From contig JBGAQU010000007.1 in NCBI GenBank assembly GCA_044220535.1, forward strand, positions 1-53,888: a stretch of 53,888 nt of DNA. The letters run 5' to 3'. Positions 1 through 8,460 of this stretch are shown piece by piece (positions within the stretch are counted from its first letter, which is position 1; each line of letters begins with the position of its first letter). Both the position numbers and the translations under genes were made by a program. This DNA is from JBDHTS01 sp044220535 (lineage in GTDB: Bacteria; Pseudomonadota; Alphaproteobacteria; Micavibrionales; Micavibrionaceae). Below the pieces are notes generated by a model. It did no database searches, had not been told where the DNA came from, and saw nothing but the letters and a program-made list of their open reading frames with translations.

Positions 1-1
1 T

Positions 2-1255
2 CATGAGGGCGGCCACATCATTATTGAGATTACCGATGACGGCAAAGGCCTGCCCATGGAAAAAATCCGCCGCAAGATTTTGCAAAACGGTCTGGCGACC
101 GAAGCAGAACTGGCCGCGATGACAAACCAGCAGATTCAACAATTCATTTTTCATGCCGGCCTTTCCACGGCTGATAAAATCACATCGGTTTCAGGCCGTG
201 GGGTCGGGATGGACGTTGTCCGCTCGAATATAGAAAAAATCGGCGGTTCAGTGGAAATGAGTTCCATAGAAGGCATCGGCACCACTTTCATTATTAAAAT
301 TCCGCTGACCCTTGCAATCGTATCTGCTCTGATCGTCGGCCTGGAAGGCGAGCGTTTTGCCATCCCGCAGCTGGATGTCAGTGAACTGGTGATGGTCAGC
401 CCAGGAGGCGCCAACAAGATCGAAATGATCAATAACACACCGGTTTTTCGTCTTCGCGATCGCATTCTGCCGCTTATCAGCCTTCGAAATCTTCTTGGAT
501 TTCCTGCAAAGCCTGACGCCGGGGCGCGCTATATTGCCATCATCCACGTTGGATCGAGCCGTTTCGGCATTATCGTGGATCATGTGTTCGATACGGAGGA
601 AATAGTAGTCAAGCCGGTTTCCAGCCTTCTGAGCAGTCAAGCGGTGTTTTCCGGCAATACCATACTTGGCGATGGCCAGGTAATCATGATCCTCGACTCA
701 TCAGGCATACTCAAAGCTTCCGGCATATCAAACAAGGCCCTGCAGCAGGAGGCAAAGGCAGAAGAAAAATCTGAAGAAGTGCAGGACGAAAAACCCCTGC
801 TTCTTTTCAATAGCGGCAGCAATCTGAAGGCCGTACCCCTGCAGCATGTGGCAAGGCTTGAGGAAGTAGACCTTGCCCAGATCGAACTGGCGGGAGGGCA
901 GCGCGTGATCCAATACTGCAATACGCTGATGCCGCTCTACCTGTCCAACCCTTCGCAACCACTGCCCAGCGAAGGCAAACGCCCGGTCATCGTCTTCAAG
1001 ACGAATTCCGGCACGTCCGGCCTGATTGTCGACCGCATCCTGGACATCACATCCTTCCGCGGCGAATACCAGATCAAGGCCGACGGCACTCTTGAAGGAA
1101 GCGCCATCATTCAAGGCAAAACGACAGATATTATCAATCTGTCCCATAGTAAACCGGAACGGCCAGCTGCCCATAACGACCAAATGAGAGGAAACTTTCA
1201 TCTTCCCATCGGGATAACGCCTGTCCCTCATGCTCACAACGGAGCGGCCATATGA
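2..1255 (+). CDS. cheA: Chemotaxis histidine kinase CheA, C-terminal part (5' end outside window)
   Basis: CheA is the cytoplasmic kinase of chemoreceptor arrays; it phosphorylates CheY and CheB. The frame is open from base 2, so the HPt (P1), P2 and dimerisation domains lie before the window. Visible first is the ATP-binding domain: the G1 box DDGKGLP within the first 18 residues and the G2 box GRGVGMDVV about 45 residues later. A CheW-like P5 domain follows. After an acidic linker (about residue 250 of the visible part) comes a second CheW-like domain that begins EKPLLLFNSGS and contains GLIVDRILDI. Tandem CheW-like domains are not the minimal E. coli layout. The stop overlaps the cheW start (ATGA). 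The internal ATG at 56 is not the start, since conserved sequence precedes it. Confidence 0.95.
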   Translation, partial: HEGGHIIIEITDDGKGLPMEKIRRKILQNGLATEAELAAMTNQQIQQFIFHAGLSTADKITSVSGRGVGMDVVRSNIEKIGGSVEMSSIEGIGTTFIIKIPLTLAIVSALIVGLEGERFAIPQLDVSELVMVSPGGANKIEMINNTPVFRLRDRILPLISLRNLLGFPAKPDAGARYIAIIHVGSSRFGIIVDHVFDTEEIVVKPVSSLLSSQAVFSGNTILGDGQVIMILDSSGILKASGISNKALQQEAKAEEKSEEVQDEKPLLLFNSGSNLKAVPLQHVARLEEVDLAQIELAGGQRVIQYCNTLMPLYLSNPSQPLPSEGKRPVIVFKTNSGTSGLIVDRILDITSFRGEYQIKADGTLEGSAIIQGKTTDIINLSHSKPERPAAHNDQMRGNFHLPIGITPVPHAHNGAAI

Positions 1256-1710
1256 ACGAATCATATCCATCATCGCAGCAACTTCTGACTTTTACTCTGG
1301 CAGAACAACTGTTTGGCGTTCCTGTCCTTCAGGTTAACGATGTGCTGGGCCCGCAGAAGATAACAAAGACGCCGCTTTCATCTTCCGCCATTGCCGGCAT
1401 CATGAATTTACGCGGCCGCATCGTCACCGCCGTCGACGTGCGCAGCTGTCTGCATCAACCTGTCCGCTGCGATGACGAAAAGAGCATGAGCGTGGTCGTT
1501 GAGCAGAAAGGCGAGTTGTTCAGCCTGATGATCGATGCCGTGGGAGATGTCCTGACGCTGTCGCAGGACAGCTTCGAGCCCCCCCCGGAAACGCTTGACG
1601 CAGCCTGGCGCGGCGTCGCCGCCGGGATTCACAAATTGCAGGACAAGATCCTCGTCATATTGGATGTGGGTCAGCTGCTTCATACCGCCAGCAACAGACA
1701 GAAAGGATAA
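1252..1710 (+). CDS. cheW: Chemotaxis adaptor CheW
   Basis: CheW couples chemoreceptors to CheA at the inner face of the membrane. This 152-residue protein is a single CheW domain: an N-terminal LLTFTLAEQLFGVPV strand pair, the GIMNLRGRIV core that is diagnostic of the family, and a C-terminal DKILVILDVGQLL strand. Length is normal. It overlaps the cheA stop by 4 nt and is followed after 4 nt by cheY, so the genes are very likely co-translated. No receptor (MCP) gene is seen in the window, so the receptors must be encoded elsewhere. Confidence 0.95.
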   Translation: MNESYPSSQQLLTFTLAEQLFGVPVLQVNDVLGPQKITKTPLSSSAIAGIMNLRGRIVTAVDVRSCLHQPVRCDDEKSMSVVVEQKGELFSLMIDAVGDVLTLSQDSFEPPPETLDAAWRGVAAGIHKLQDKILVILDVGQLLHTASNRQKG

Positions 1711-1714
1711 AGCC

Positions 1715-2095
1715 ATGGCCACATGCCTGATTGTCGATGACAGTCCCACCATCCGCAAGATCACGCGGCGGATCATGGAGGAACTCAAATTTCAGTGTTC
1801 AGAAGCGGAGGATGGGCAGGAAGCCTGCAATGCATGCGAAGGGATGATGCCGGATGTGATCATTCTGGACTGGAACATGCCGGTGATGAGCGGAATAGAT
1901 TTCTTGCTCCACTTGCGAGGAATGAACGGCGGCGATCAGCCCAAGGTCATCTTTTGCACCACAGAAAACGGCATGGATTTTATCCAGAACGGCATGGCCG
2001 CAGGCGCGGATGAATATATCATGAAACCGTTCGACAAGATGATCCTTGAATCCAAACTTATTCAGCTTGGATTCCTTGAGGAGCAATCGGCATGA
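1715..2095 (+). CDS. cheY: Chemotaxis response regulator CheY
   Basis: This is a single receiver domain of 126 residues. It has the acidic pair Asp8-Asp9, phospho-acceptor Asp52 in LDWNMP, a Thr in CTTENG, and the conserved Lys in MKPFDK. In this family phosphorylation by CheA changes binding to the flagellar switch or acts as a phosphate sink. I place the start at the ATG at 1715, just after cheW, because the receiver fold begins there (MATCLIVDDS); a longer in-frame reading back to 1595 would run through cheW. The stop overlaps the cheB ATG (ATGA). Position between cheW and cheB supports a chemotaxis role. Confidence 0.93.
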   Translation: MATCLIVDDSPTIRKITRRIMEELKFQCSEAEDGQEACNACEGMMPDVIILDWNMPVMSGIDFLLHLRGMNGGDQPKVIFCTTENGMDFIQNGMAAGADEYIMKPFDKMILESKLIQLGFLEEQSA

Positions 2096-3180
2096 GCGCG
2101 CAAGCTGGTGATAAGATTGTGCCACAAAAGCGGATACGCGTCATGATCGTTGATGACTCTGCCGTCATGCGGACAGTTATTTCCCGCACACTGAAGGCAC
2201 AGGACGATATTGAAATCGTCGGCGTTGCCTTTGACGGAGATTCGGCGATAAAAAGCATAAAGCGCATGGATCCCGATATTGTTGTCCTCGATATTGAAAT
2301 GCCCGTGATGGACGGCTTGACCGCCCTGCCCTTCCTCTTAAAGGAAAAGCCAGGAATTCGTGTCCTTATCTGCTCAACTCTTTCAGCGCGCGGGGCCGAG
2401 GTGACAATTAACGCTTTATCACTCGGTGCTTCCGACTGCATATTGAAACCGGGTGGCGAATCTATCCTTACGGCAATTGATTTCCAGGAAAACCTGGTAA
2501 AAGTGGTACGGTCGCTTTCTTATGGCCTGAAGCGCAATATTATTCCAGCAGGCGGTAGCGCGGCCGCGAAGGCCAGTTTTACGCTTCGTAAGGATTCCAT
2601 CCGCTTTTCACCGCGGATCGTCGCCATTGGCAGTTCAACCGGCGGACCAAAAGTCCTGATGGACGTCATGGCCAACCTGATCAACCTGCCTGTTCCTATC
2701 GTCATCACGCAACACATGCCGAAGACTTTTACGGCAATGTTGGCCCAGCACATAACCCAACATTGCGGCGTGCCATGCTCGGAAGGCAGAAACGGCGATA
2801 TTCTGAAACCAGGACATGCCTATATTGCGCCGGGCGGATTTCATATGACTTTAAAAAAATCGGGGGAGAATACAGTTATACAATTGAACGAAGATCCGCC
2901 GGAAAATTATTGCCGCCCTTCTGTCAACCCTATGCTGCGCAGCCTGATACCCATTTATGGCGGGCGCATACTGACCGTTATCCTGACCGGCATGGGAAAC
3001 GACGGGAGTCAGGCATGCGCCGATGTCACGGCGCAGGGGGGCACTGTCATTGCACAGGATGAAGCCACGTCAACCGTCTGGGGCATGCCAGGCGCCGTGG
3101 CCGTCGCGGGATTATGTTCCGCGGTCCTGCCCGCCAATGAAATCAGCGACTGGATCAAAAGCGCCGTGAAAGGGGTATAA
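2092..3180 (+). CDS. cheB: Chemotaxis protein-glutamate methylesterase/deamidase CheB
   Basis: CheB removes methyl groups from receptor glutamates and deamidates glutamines, providing adaptation. The 362-residue protein has an N-terminal receiver domain (acidic residues Asp21/Asp22, phospho-acceptor Asp67 in VLDIEMPVMDG), a linker, and a C-terminal esterase domain. The catalytic triad is visible as Ser in IGSSTGGPK, His in ITQHMP and Asp in TGMGNDG. Length and layout are typical. It overlaps cheY by 4 nt and precedes cheR by 4 nt. Confidence 0.96.
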   Translation: MSAQAGDKIVPQKRIRVMIVDDSAVMRTVISRTLKAQDDIEIVGVAFDGDSAIKSIKRMDPDIVVLDIEMPVMDGLTALPFLLKEKPGIRVLICSTLSARGAEVTINALSLGASDCILKPGGESILTAIDFQENLVKVVRSLSYGLKRNIIPAGGSAAAKASFTLRKDSIRFSPRIVAIGSSTGGPKVLMDVMANLINLPVPIVITQHMPKTFTAMLAQHITQHCGVPCSEGRNGDILKPGHAYIAPGGFHMTLKKSGENTVIQLNEDPPENYCRPSVNPMLRSLIPIYGGRILTVILTGMGNDGSQACADVTAQGGTVIAQDEATSTVWGMPGAVAVAGLCSAVLPANEISDWIKSAVKGV

Positions 3181-3184
3181 TGCC

Positions 3185-4066
3185 ATGAATAACGATGATT
3201 TCAATTTTTATAAAAAACTCCTTCATGAAAAAGCCGGCATGTCGCTTAATGAAGATAAAATATATCTTCTGGAATCCCGTCTTGGATCCGTCATGCGGAA
3301 ATGGATGTTTGGCAATCTGGAGGAAATGACCAGGGCATTGCGCCTGACTCCGGACCGCAAGCTGGTTGTCGAAGTGATTGACGCCATGATGACCAATGAA
3401 ACCTTGTTTTTCCGCGACGACCGGCCATTCCGGCATTTTAAAACAACCGTCCTGCCTGCGCTGTTGAAAGCCCGCGAAGGCAAAAAAGCGCTTCGCATCT
3501 GGTCGGCCGCCTGTTCGACTGGTCAGGAACCATGTTCCATCGCCATGACCATATGCGAAACGATCCCGAAACCTGAATCATGGCGCATCGACCTTTTGGC
3601 CACGGATATATCGGAAACCGCGCTGACACAGGCAAAAAGCGGCGCGTTCAGCCAGTTTGAAGTTCAGCGCGGCCTGCCCATCAACCTGGTGATGAAGTAT
3701 TTCGCGCAAACGCCGCAGGGCTGGAAAGTCACGGATAAGATCCGCGACATGATCAAATATGAGTCATTTAACCTGCTTGACCGCATGGAACGCCATGGCA
3801 CATTCGACATTATCTTCTGCCGGAACGTGTTGATCTATTTCGATGAAGAGACAAAGCGCAAGGTCCTTCAGGCTTTAACCAAACGGCTGGCGCCTGACGG
3901 CTATCTCTTTCTTGGCGGATCGGAGACCGTTATCGGCCTATGTCCCGATCTGAAAATCAATACCGGTTGTCCGGGCCTGTATTCGATACAGACATCAGTG
4001 CAGCCCATAGCCGGCAATCTTTCGAGAATCCCATTGAGCAACGAAACCAGTATCGGCCTGAGATAG
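3185..4066 (+). CDS. cheR: Chemotaxis protein methyltransferase CheR
   Basis: CheR transfers methyl groups from S-adenosylmethionine to receptor glutamates, opposing CheB. The 293-residue protein has an all-alpha N-terminal domain (about 1-75) and a Rossmann-type methyltransferase domain. The latter shows the SAM-binding stretch WSAACSTGQEPCSIAM and the family motif FCRNVLIYFD. Length is normal. It lies 4 nt after cheB and 9 nt before a single-domain response regulator on the same strand, so it is probably in the same operon. Confidence 0.96.
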   Translation: MNNDDFNFYKKLLHEKAGMSLNEDKIYLLESRLGSVMRKWMFGNLEEMTRALRLTPDRKLVVEVIDAMMTNETLFFRDDRPFRHFKTTVLPALLKAREGKKALRIWSAACSTGQEPCSIAMTICETIPKPESWRIDLLATDISETALTQAKSGAFSQFEVQRGLPINLVMKYFAQTPQGWKVTDKIRDMIKYESFNLLDRMERHGTFDIIFCRNVLIYFDEETKRKVLQALTKRLAPDGYLFLGGSETVIGLCPDLKINTGCPGLYSIQTSVQPIAGNLSRIPLSNETSIGLR

Positions 4067-4075
4067 GAGCGGATC

Positions 4076-4477
4076 ATGACAACGCCAATAACGGTCCTGC
4101 ATGTGGATGATGATGAAATGATACGTGATCTGGTCAAGGCGGCTTTGGAATTTAACGGCGCGTTCCAGGTCTGGAGCTGCGATTCGGGGGCTGAAGCCCT
4201 GAAAATTGCACCGGCTATAGCGCCTGATCTTATTCTTCTGGATATGAATATGCCAGGCATGACCGGCCTTCAGACATTAAAGAATTTGCGATCGGTCAAA
4301 TGCTTTGCCGATACACCTGTAATTTTTATTACCTCAAACCTTAAAAGACATGAAATCCAGTCTTATTACGATTATTCGGCTATTGGTTTCATTCCCAAGC
4401 CGTTTGATACGAACATGTTGTCTCAGGATATTTTTTCCTTGTGGAACGCAAATAAACTTGTAAATTACACAAATTAA
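4076..4477 (+). CDS. Single-domain response regulator, CheY-like, at the end of the chemotaxis operon
   Basis: This is a 133-residue receiver domain with no output domain. It has acidic residues Asp11-Asp13, likely phospho-acceptor Asp56 in LLDMNMPGMTG, and KPFD near the C-terminus. It begins 9 nt after cheR with GGAGCG upstream. It resembles the stand-alone receiver at 15439 (both start with a hydrophobic strand ending VDD and end with SLW plus a short tail) more than the operon's CheY. It could be a second CheY-type output, a phosphate sink for CheA, or a partner of one of the hybrid kinases nearby. The sequence does not decide between these. Confidence 0.88.
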   Translation: MTTPITVLHVDDDEMIRDLVKAALEFNGAFQVWSCDSGAEALKIAPAIAPDLILLDMNMPGMTGLQTLKNLRSVKCFADTPVIFITSNLKRHEIQSYYDYSAIGFIPKPFDTNMLSQDIFSLWNANKLVNYTN

Positions 4478-4918
4478 TAAGGCCTTTAACTTGCGCATAA
4501 TATAGGTAAATGGGGCAGCAATTCCCTGTATTATTTTCTCTGATATAAGGGAATAAGTGAAGAGCAGTTCGCATTAGACTACAACCACCGCCATTTGCTC
4601 GATAAGAACCAAAGTCTCCGGTTATAGCATCGCCACTCAAAAGCCCAGTATTCCTAGCCTTCTACGGCCATCCTTACCCCACCACCGACCCCACTTTCTC
4701 CCCCCCCGTATCCGGTAGGAGGCCGTTTCAATGCTGTTAGTCTGCCTGTCCATGGCGGACGACGAACCACAAACCGACCTGTTTGCAGCGGGCCCTTAAT
4801 TGTATAAATATGCAACGACGATAGCCCTGAGCACGTATCCGGATCGCCCCATCCCTTAAATTAAAATTAATCTTTTATGGATTATAATGAGGTTGAATTT
4901 TTTGTTGAGAGGGATTCC
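4478..4918. other. Long mostly non-coding stretch between the chemotaxis operon and the LysM gene
   Basis: About 440 bases hold no gene I can support firmly. One 7-bp inverted repeat (ATTCCCT ... AGGGAAT, about 4518-4551) follows the operon and could be a weak terminator or an operator; it has no T-run. A C-rich block lies around 4675-4710. A 22-codon reading frame with a strong Shine-Dalgarno begins at 4731 (listed separately). A reverse-strand frame at 4389-4640 overlaps the response regulator and has no recognisable protein features. Confidence 0.5.
4731..4799 (+). CDS. Possible 22-residue small ORF with a perfect Shine-Dalgarno
   Basis: AGGAGG at 4717-4722 sits 8 nt before an ATG that opens a 22-codon frame (MLLVCLSMADDEPQ...) ending in TAA. 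The spacing and sequence of the ribosome site are ideal. The peptide has a short hydrophobic start and an acidic middle, and I recognise no family. It may be chance in a 440-base gap. The only support is the ribosome site. Confidence 0.2.
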   Translation: MLLVCLSMADDEPQTDLFAAGP

Positions 4919-6190
4919 ATGGCTGCAGGGGACTGGTCGAGAGTGTTTGGACGTGCTGCTTCGGCGGCCAGTGCGATTGGCAGTCTAGGTAATGCACGTA
5001 CCCTTCCAGGCGTTCTGAACGGCGTTGGCAGAGTCATCGGTAGTGTTGGAAGAACCGTCGACAGCATACCCGACATAACACCCGTGACAGCGTCTCCGCC
5101 CATTGTCCAGCCGCCGCCGGCAGCACCACGGGCGGCACCACGGACACCTGCACAAGATACTGCTTCCGCGCCGCCACCGCCGCCAGTACAAACGCGACAG
5201 GCCCCAGCGCCTCAGAACGCTACCTTTATACCGCCACTACCGCCGTCGAAGCCTGCCGAGCCTGTGGCAGCGGTTGTGACACCTGTAGTGCAAACGCCAG
5301 CACCTATCGTGCCAACGCCAACATCTGTACAATCCCATCCTGGATCAATCCCCCCGCTCCCGCCCGACAAGCCTGCTGAACCACCACGGGTTAACAATCA
5401 ACAAGCTGTACCAGATGCGCATCCTGCCGCCACTTCAGATATACCGGTGGCTTCTGCGAATCCGCAGGCTCCGATAAGCGATGGATTACCGATCCCGATT
5501 GTTCCTGATGATTATTGGACAAATCCAAAATATACAAAACTGTTTGAAGCAGCTGCAGCACCTCCTGCCCCGCCACAGCCTGCGGTTCAGAAATTGCAAG
5601 CTCGGGAAATAGTAGAGGCGGCCTATGCGCCACAACAAGTTGCGGGCAAAGAAATGGCCGTGCCGTCAAAGCCTGAAATAACCCAAGCGGAGACTAAACC
5701 ACCCGCTGAAGCCCCTTACGTTATCAAATCCGGCGATACCTTGAGCGCCATAGCCAAAAAAGAAGGCACGACTGTTGCGGAGCTTGCCTCCATCAACCGC
5801 ATCGCAAACCCGGACCTGATACATACCGACGCAAAACTGAAGCTGGGGGAAAATCCCTCAACGCTGATGGCCCGGGGCGACAATGACTTTACCGGCATGT
5901 CACGCAAATCCGCCGAACTTTTCACCAGGCTTGCCATGGAACGGGCGGAGGATCCGAAAGCTTTTGCCGCACAAATGGCAAAACTTGATGAAGCGGGCGT
6001 GCAGATCCGTAATGGCGCCATACAGATTCCGGATGCAAAAGGCGCGATGCAGGCATTCAATCTGGATCAAACCGGGAACGCTAAACCCGCTCTCGATCAG
6101 ATCTTGGCCAGGATCGACAGCAATTCACAAGTCATAGACACCTCTGTCGCCCCTACCCGTAAACCTCCGGCAGTTACTATAAGCGTTTAG
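4919..6190 (+). CDS. Proline-rich protein with one LysM domain
   Basis: LysM domains bind peptidoglycan or related glycans. From the ATG at 4919 the protein is 423 residues: a Gly/Ala/Ser-rich start, a long Pro/Ala-rich region (about 55-190) that contains a duplicated IPPLPP(S/D)KPAEP module, a linker, a LysM domain at about 267-311 (YVIKSGDTLSAIAKKEGTT), and a C-terminal helical part. I chose 4919 over the in-frame ATG at 4877 because GAGAGGG lies just before it, while 4877 has only A/T-rich sequence upstream. No signal peptide is visible from either start, which is odd for a wall-binding protein. It might be exported by another route, or the LysM may serve a non-wall role. No partner genes adjoin it. 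Confidence 0.75.
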   Translation: MAAGDWSRVFGRAASAASAIGSLGNARTLPGVLNGVGRVIGSVGRTVDSIPDITPVTASPPIVQPPPAAPRAAPRTPAQDTASAPPPPPVQTRQAPAPQNATFIPPLPPSKPAEPVAAVVTPVVQTPAPIVPTPTSVQSHPGSIPPLPPDKPAEPPRVNNQQAVPDAHPAATSDIPVASANPQAPISDGLPIPIVPDDYWTNPKYTKLFEAAAAPPAPPQPAVQKLQAREIVEAAYAPQQVAGKEMAVPSKPEITQAETKPPAEAPYVIKSGDTLSAIAKKEGTTVAELASINRIANPDLIHTDAKLKLGENPSTLMARGDNDFTGMSRKSAELFTRLAMERAEDPKAFAAQMAKLDEAGVQIRNGAIQIPDAKGAMQAFNLDQTGNAKPALDQILARIDSNSQVIDTSVAPTRKPPAVTISV

Positions 6191-6325
6191 GGTTCAGACC
6201 GGCTAAGTTCGTAAATTATAACCACGCTGCAACTTACAACGGCATTGCGAATACAGTTCGCATGTTCCTTCCGTCAAAAATGTTGTATGTGTATTACATT
6301 TCGTTTCAAAAGGAATGTGGCACAT

Positions 6326-7549
6326 ATGACCGACCTCCAAATCGCCCCTGCCCTCGACTCCAAAGCCCGGGAATTCACGATCCTGATGGCGTCCATGATG
6401 TCCATCGTGGCGATATCCATCGATGCGTTTCTTCCGGCGCTCGGCATGGTGGGGCGGGATCTGAATTTGACCAACCCGAACCATGCGCAGTACCTGATCG
6501 GGTTTATCTTCCTGGGCATGGCGCTGGGGCAGCTGGTGTGCGGGCCGTTGTCGGATGCGCTGGGGAGGAAGAAGGTTTTGTATGCGGGGATTGCGCTGTA
6601 TCTGGCGGGCAGTGCGGTTTGCCTGGTGGCGGATAACCTCGGCATGATGCTGTGCGGACGGTTTCTGCAGGGGCTGGGCGTGTCGGGGCCATACGTCTCC
6701 GCGATTTCCATCGTGCGCGACAAATACAGCGGGCGGCATATGGCGCGGGTCATGTCCGTGATCATGACGATTTTTATCCTGGTGCCCGCCATCGCGCCGA
6801 CTTTGGGCCAGGCGATCCTGTTGCTGGCATCGTGGCGCGGCATATTCCTGCTGTACATTCTATATGCGCTGACCGTCGTCACATGGCTGTATTTCCGGCT
6901 GGAGGAAACGCTGCCTCCTTCAAAGCGCGTACCATTCAACCCGCATAATCTGTGGCATGGCCTGTGCGAAGTCGCGGGCAACCGCGCGACCCGGTTTTAT
7001 ACGATCTGCATGGGCATCTGTTTCGGCAGCTTTATCGGCTATCTCAGTTCGTCACAGCAGATTTTTCAGGTGCAGTTTGATGCAGGAAAAATGTTCACCG
7101 TGTATTTCGGCGCGTTGGCGCTGGTGCTGGGCGGCGCGTCAATGGTGAATTCACGGCTGGTTGAGGGGCTGGGGATGCGGTACATCTGCACGCGGTCGTT
7201 TATGTGCATCGTCGGTGCATCCCTGTTGTTCCTCGGCCTGCATGCGTTTGCAGAGATCCAGCTGTGGATGTTCCTGATCTATGCCGCGATCCTGTTTTTC
7301 TGTTTCGGATTGGTGTTCGGCAACCTGAACGCGCTGGCCATGGAACCGATGGGACATATCGCGGGCACGGCCTCCGCCGTAATAGGCTGCACATCATCGG
7401 TGATTTCCATGACGCTCGGCGCGATCATCGGCCAGATGTATAACAACACGCTGATCCCGGTGGCGTCGGGCTTTATGGTGCTGGGCATTCTGGCACTGGC
7501 GTGCATGCGGCTGGCGGAGCGGAAATCCCTGGAAACGCAGCCTGCCTGA
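6326..7549 (+). CDS. MFS multidrug exporter, Bcr/CflA type
   Basis: This is a drug:proton antiporter-like inner-membrane protein of about 407 residues with 12 predicted hydrophobic segments. The start region SMMSIVAISIDAFLPALGMVGRD is typical of the Bcr/CflA (DHA1) group, whose first helix carries D-x-(F/Y)-LPA. The loop 2-3 signature is seen as GPLSDALGRKK. I favour the ATG at 6326 (MTDLQIAP) with AAGGA upstream; an in-frame ATG at 6245 would add 27 Cys/Arg-rich residues that do not look like a transporter N-terminus. Substrate is unknown. It stands alone, with 71 bases to the next gene. Confidence 0.85.
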   Translation: MTDLQIAPALDSKAREFTILMASMMSIVAISIDAFLPALGMVGRDLNLTNPNHAQYLIGFIFLGMALGQLVCGPLSDALGRKKVLYAGIALYLAGSAVCLVADNLGMMLCGRFLQGLGVSGPYVSAISIVRDKYSGRHMARVMSVIMTIFILVPAIAPTLGQAILLLASWRGIFLLYILYALTVVTWLYFRLEETLPPSKRVPFNPHNLWHGLCEVAGNRATRFYTICMGICFGSFIGYLSSSQQIFQVQFDAGKMFTVYFGALALVLGGASMVNSRLVEGLGMRYICTRSFMCIVGASLLFLGLHAFAEIQLWMFLIYAAILFFCFGLVFGNLNALAMEPMGHIAGTASAVIGCTSSVISMTLGAIIGQMYNNTLIPVASGFMVLGILALACMRLAERKSLETQPA

Positions 7550-7620
7550 ACATTCAATTTCGAAGTGTTCGGGAAGCATGGTATAAACATCCAACGGATA
7601 TTTATAAGGATCATTGCCAT

Positions 7621-8454
7621 ATGCAACGCTTCATCCTCTCGCTCGCCCTGGTCATTCTGGTTTTTATCCCTTTCTATTCAGGAAAAGCAGACACCGACAC
7701 GTCTTCCTGGCCGCCGCAAAGCCGCGCCTTGCTGGAACAGGCAAAGAAGCAACCCAGCTTCTCCCGCGTATCCGGCTGGTCACCACAATTTTCCCCGACC
7801 AGTGACGGCAAGAGTTATATTCTGGTCTGGTACAAGGGGGAAACACCGCCGTCAAAATGGGTGGTTTCCATGCCGGGCACCAAAGGCTACGCCACGCATG
7901 ATTTCTTTGTCTGGTCACTGGCCCTGAACGGCCGGAATGATGTCGGGTTCATATCCATCCAGTGGTGGCTCGGGAAAAATGACGGCATGCGGGATTATTA
8001 CGATCCGCCGGAAATCAACAGGGAAATCGGCCAGGCGCTTGCCCGCCTGAACGTACAACCAGACAGCGCCATGCTGGTGGGTTTCAGCCGCGGCTCCGCC
8101 AATGTTTACGCGGTTGCCGCACTGGATCGCAATAAAGGCCCGCATTACTTCTCAACCATCGTCGCCAGCTCAGGCGGCATGGCGGAGGATTATCCGCCGA
8201 CAAAACAAATCATCGATGGCGTATACGGCAAAACGCCTTTTGCGGGTACAAAATGGATTACATCATGCGGCATGCTGGACCCCAACCCGGAGCGGGATGG
8301 ATGCCCCGCCATGAAAAGAACCGCAGACTGGCTGAAGGCCGAGGGCGGGGATGTCATTCTGCAGATCGAGGATCCCGCCAAGGGCCATGGCGCATTGAAC
8401 ACCAACCTGGCCAATGCCGGAAAAGTCCTGGATTTGTATCTGGCCGGGCATTGA
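7621..8454 (+). CDS. Secreted alpha/beta-hydrolase-fold protein
   Basis: The 277-residue protein starts with a signal peptide (about 1-22, hydrophobic LSLALVILVFIPF). The nucleophile elbow GFSRG places the likely catalytic Ser at 156; a late GHG (His256) is the probable catalytic His, and an Asp in GMLDPNPERDG is a candidate acid. The fold resembles secreted esterases of the depolymerase/feruloyl-esterase type, but I cannot assign a substrate. The ATG at 7621 is preferred because the signal peptide starts there. Two Cys residues (in SCGML and DGCPA) may form a disulfide. It converges on the kinase at 8461 with 6 bases between. Confidence 0.75.
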   Translation: MQRFILSLALVILVFIPFYSGKADTDTSSWPPQSRALLEQAKKQPSFSRVSGWSPQFSPTSDGKSYILVWYKGETPPSKWVVSMPGTKGYATHDFFVWSLALNGRNDVGFISIQWWLGKNDGMRDYYDPPEINREIGQALARLNVQPDSAMLVGFSRGSANVYAVAALDRNKGPHYFSTIVASSGGMAEDYPPTKQIIDGVYGKTPFAGTKWITSCGMLDPNPERDGCPAMKRTADWLKAEGGDVILQIEDPAKGHGALNTNLANAGKVLDLYLAGH

Positions 8455-8460
8455 GCCAGC

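Noticed and set aside
4389..4640. 83-codon minus-strand frame
   Set aside because: Overlaps the response regulator and shows no ribosome site or recognisable sequence.
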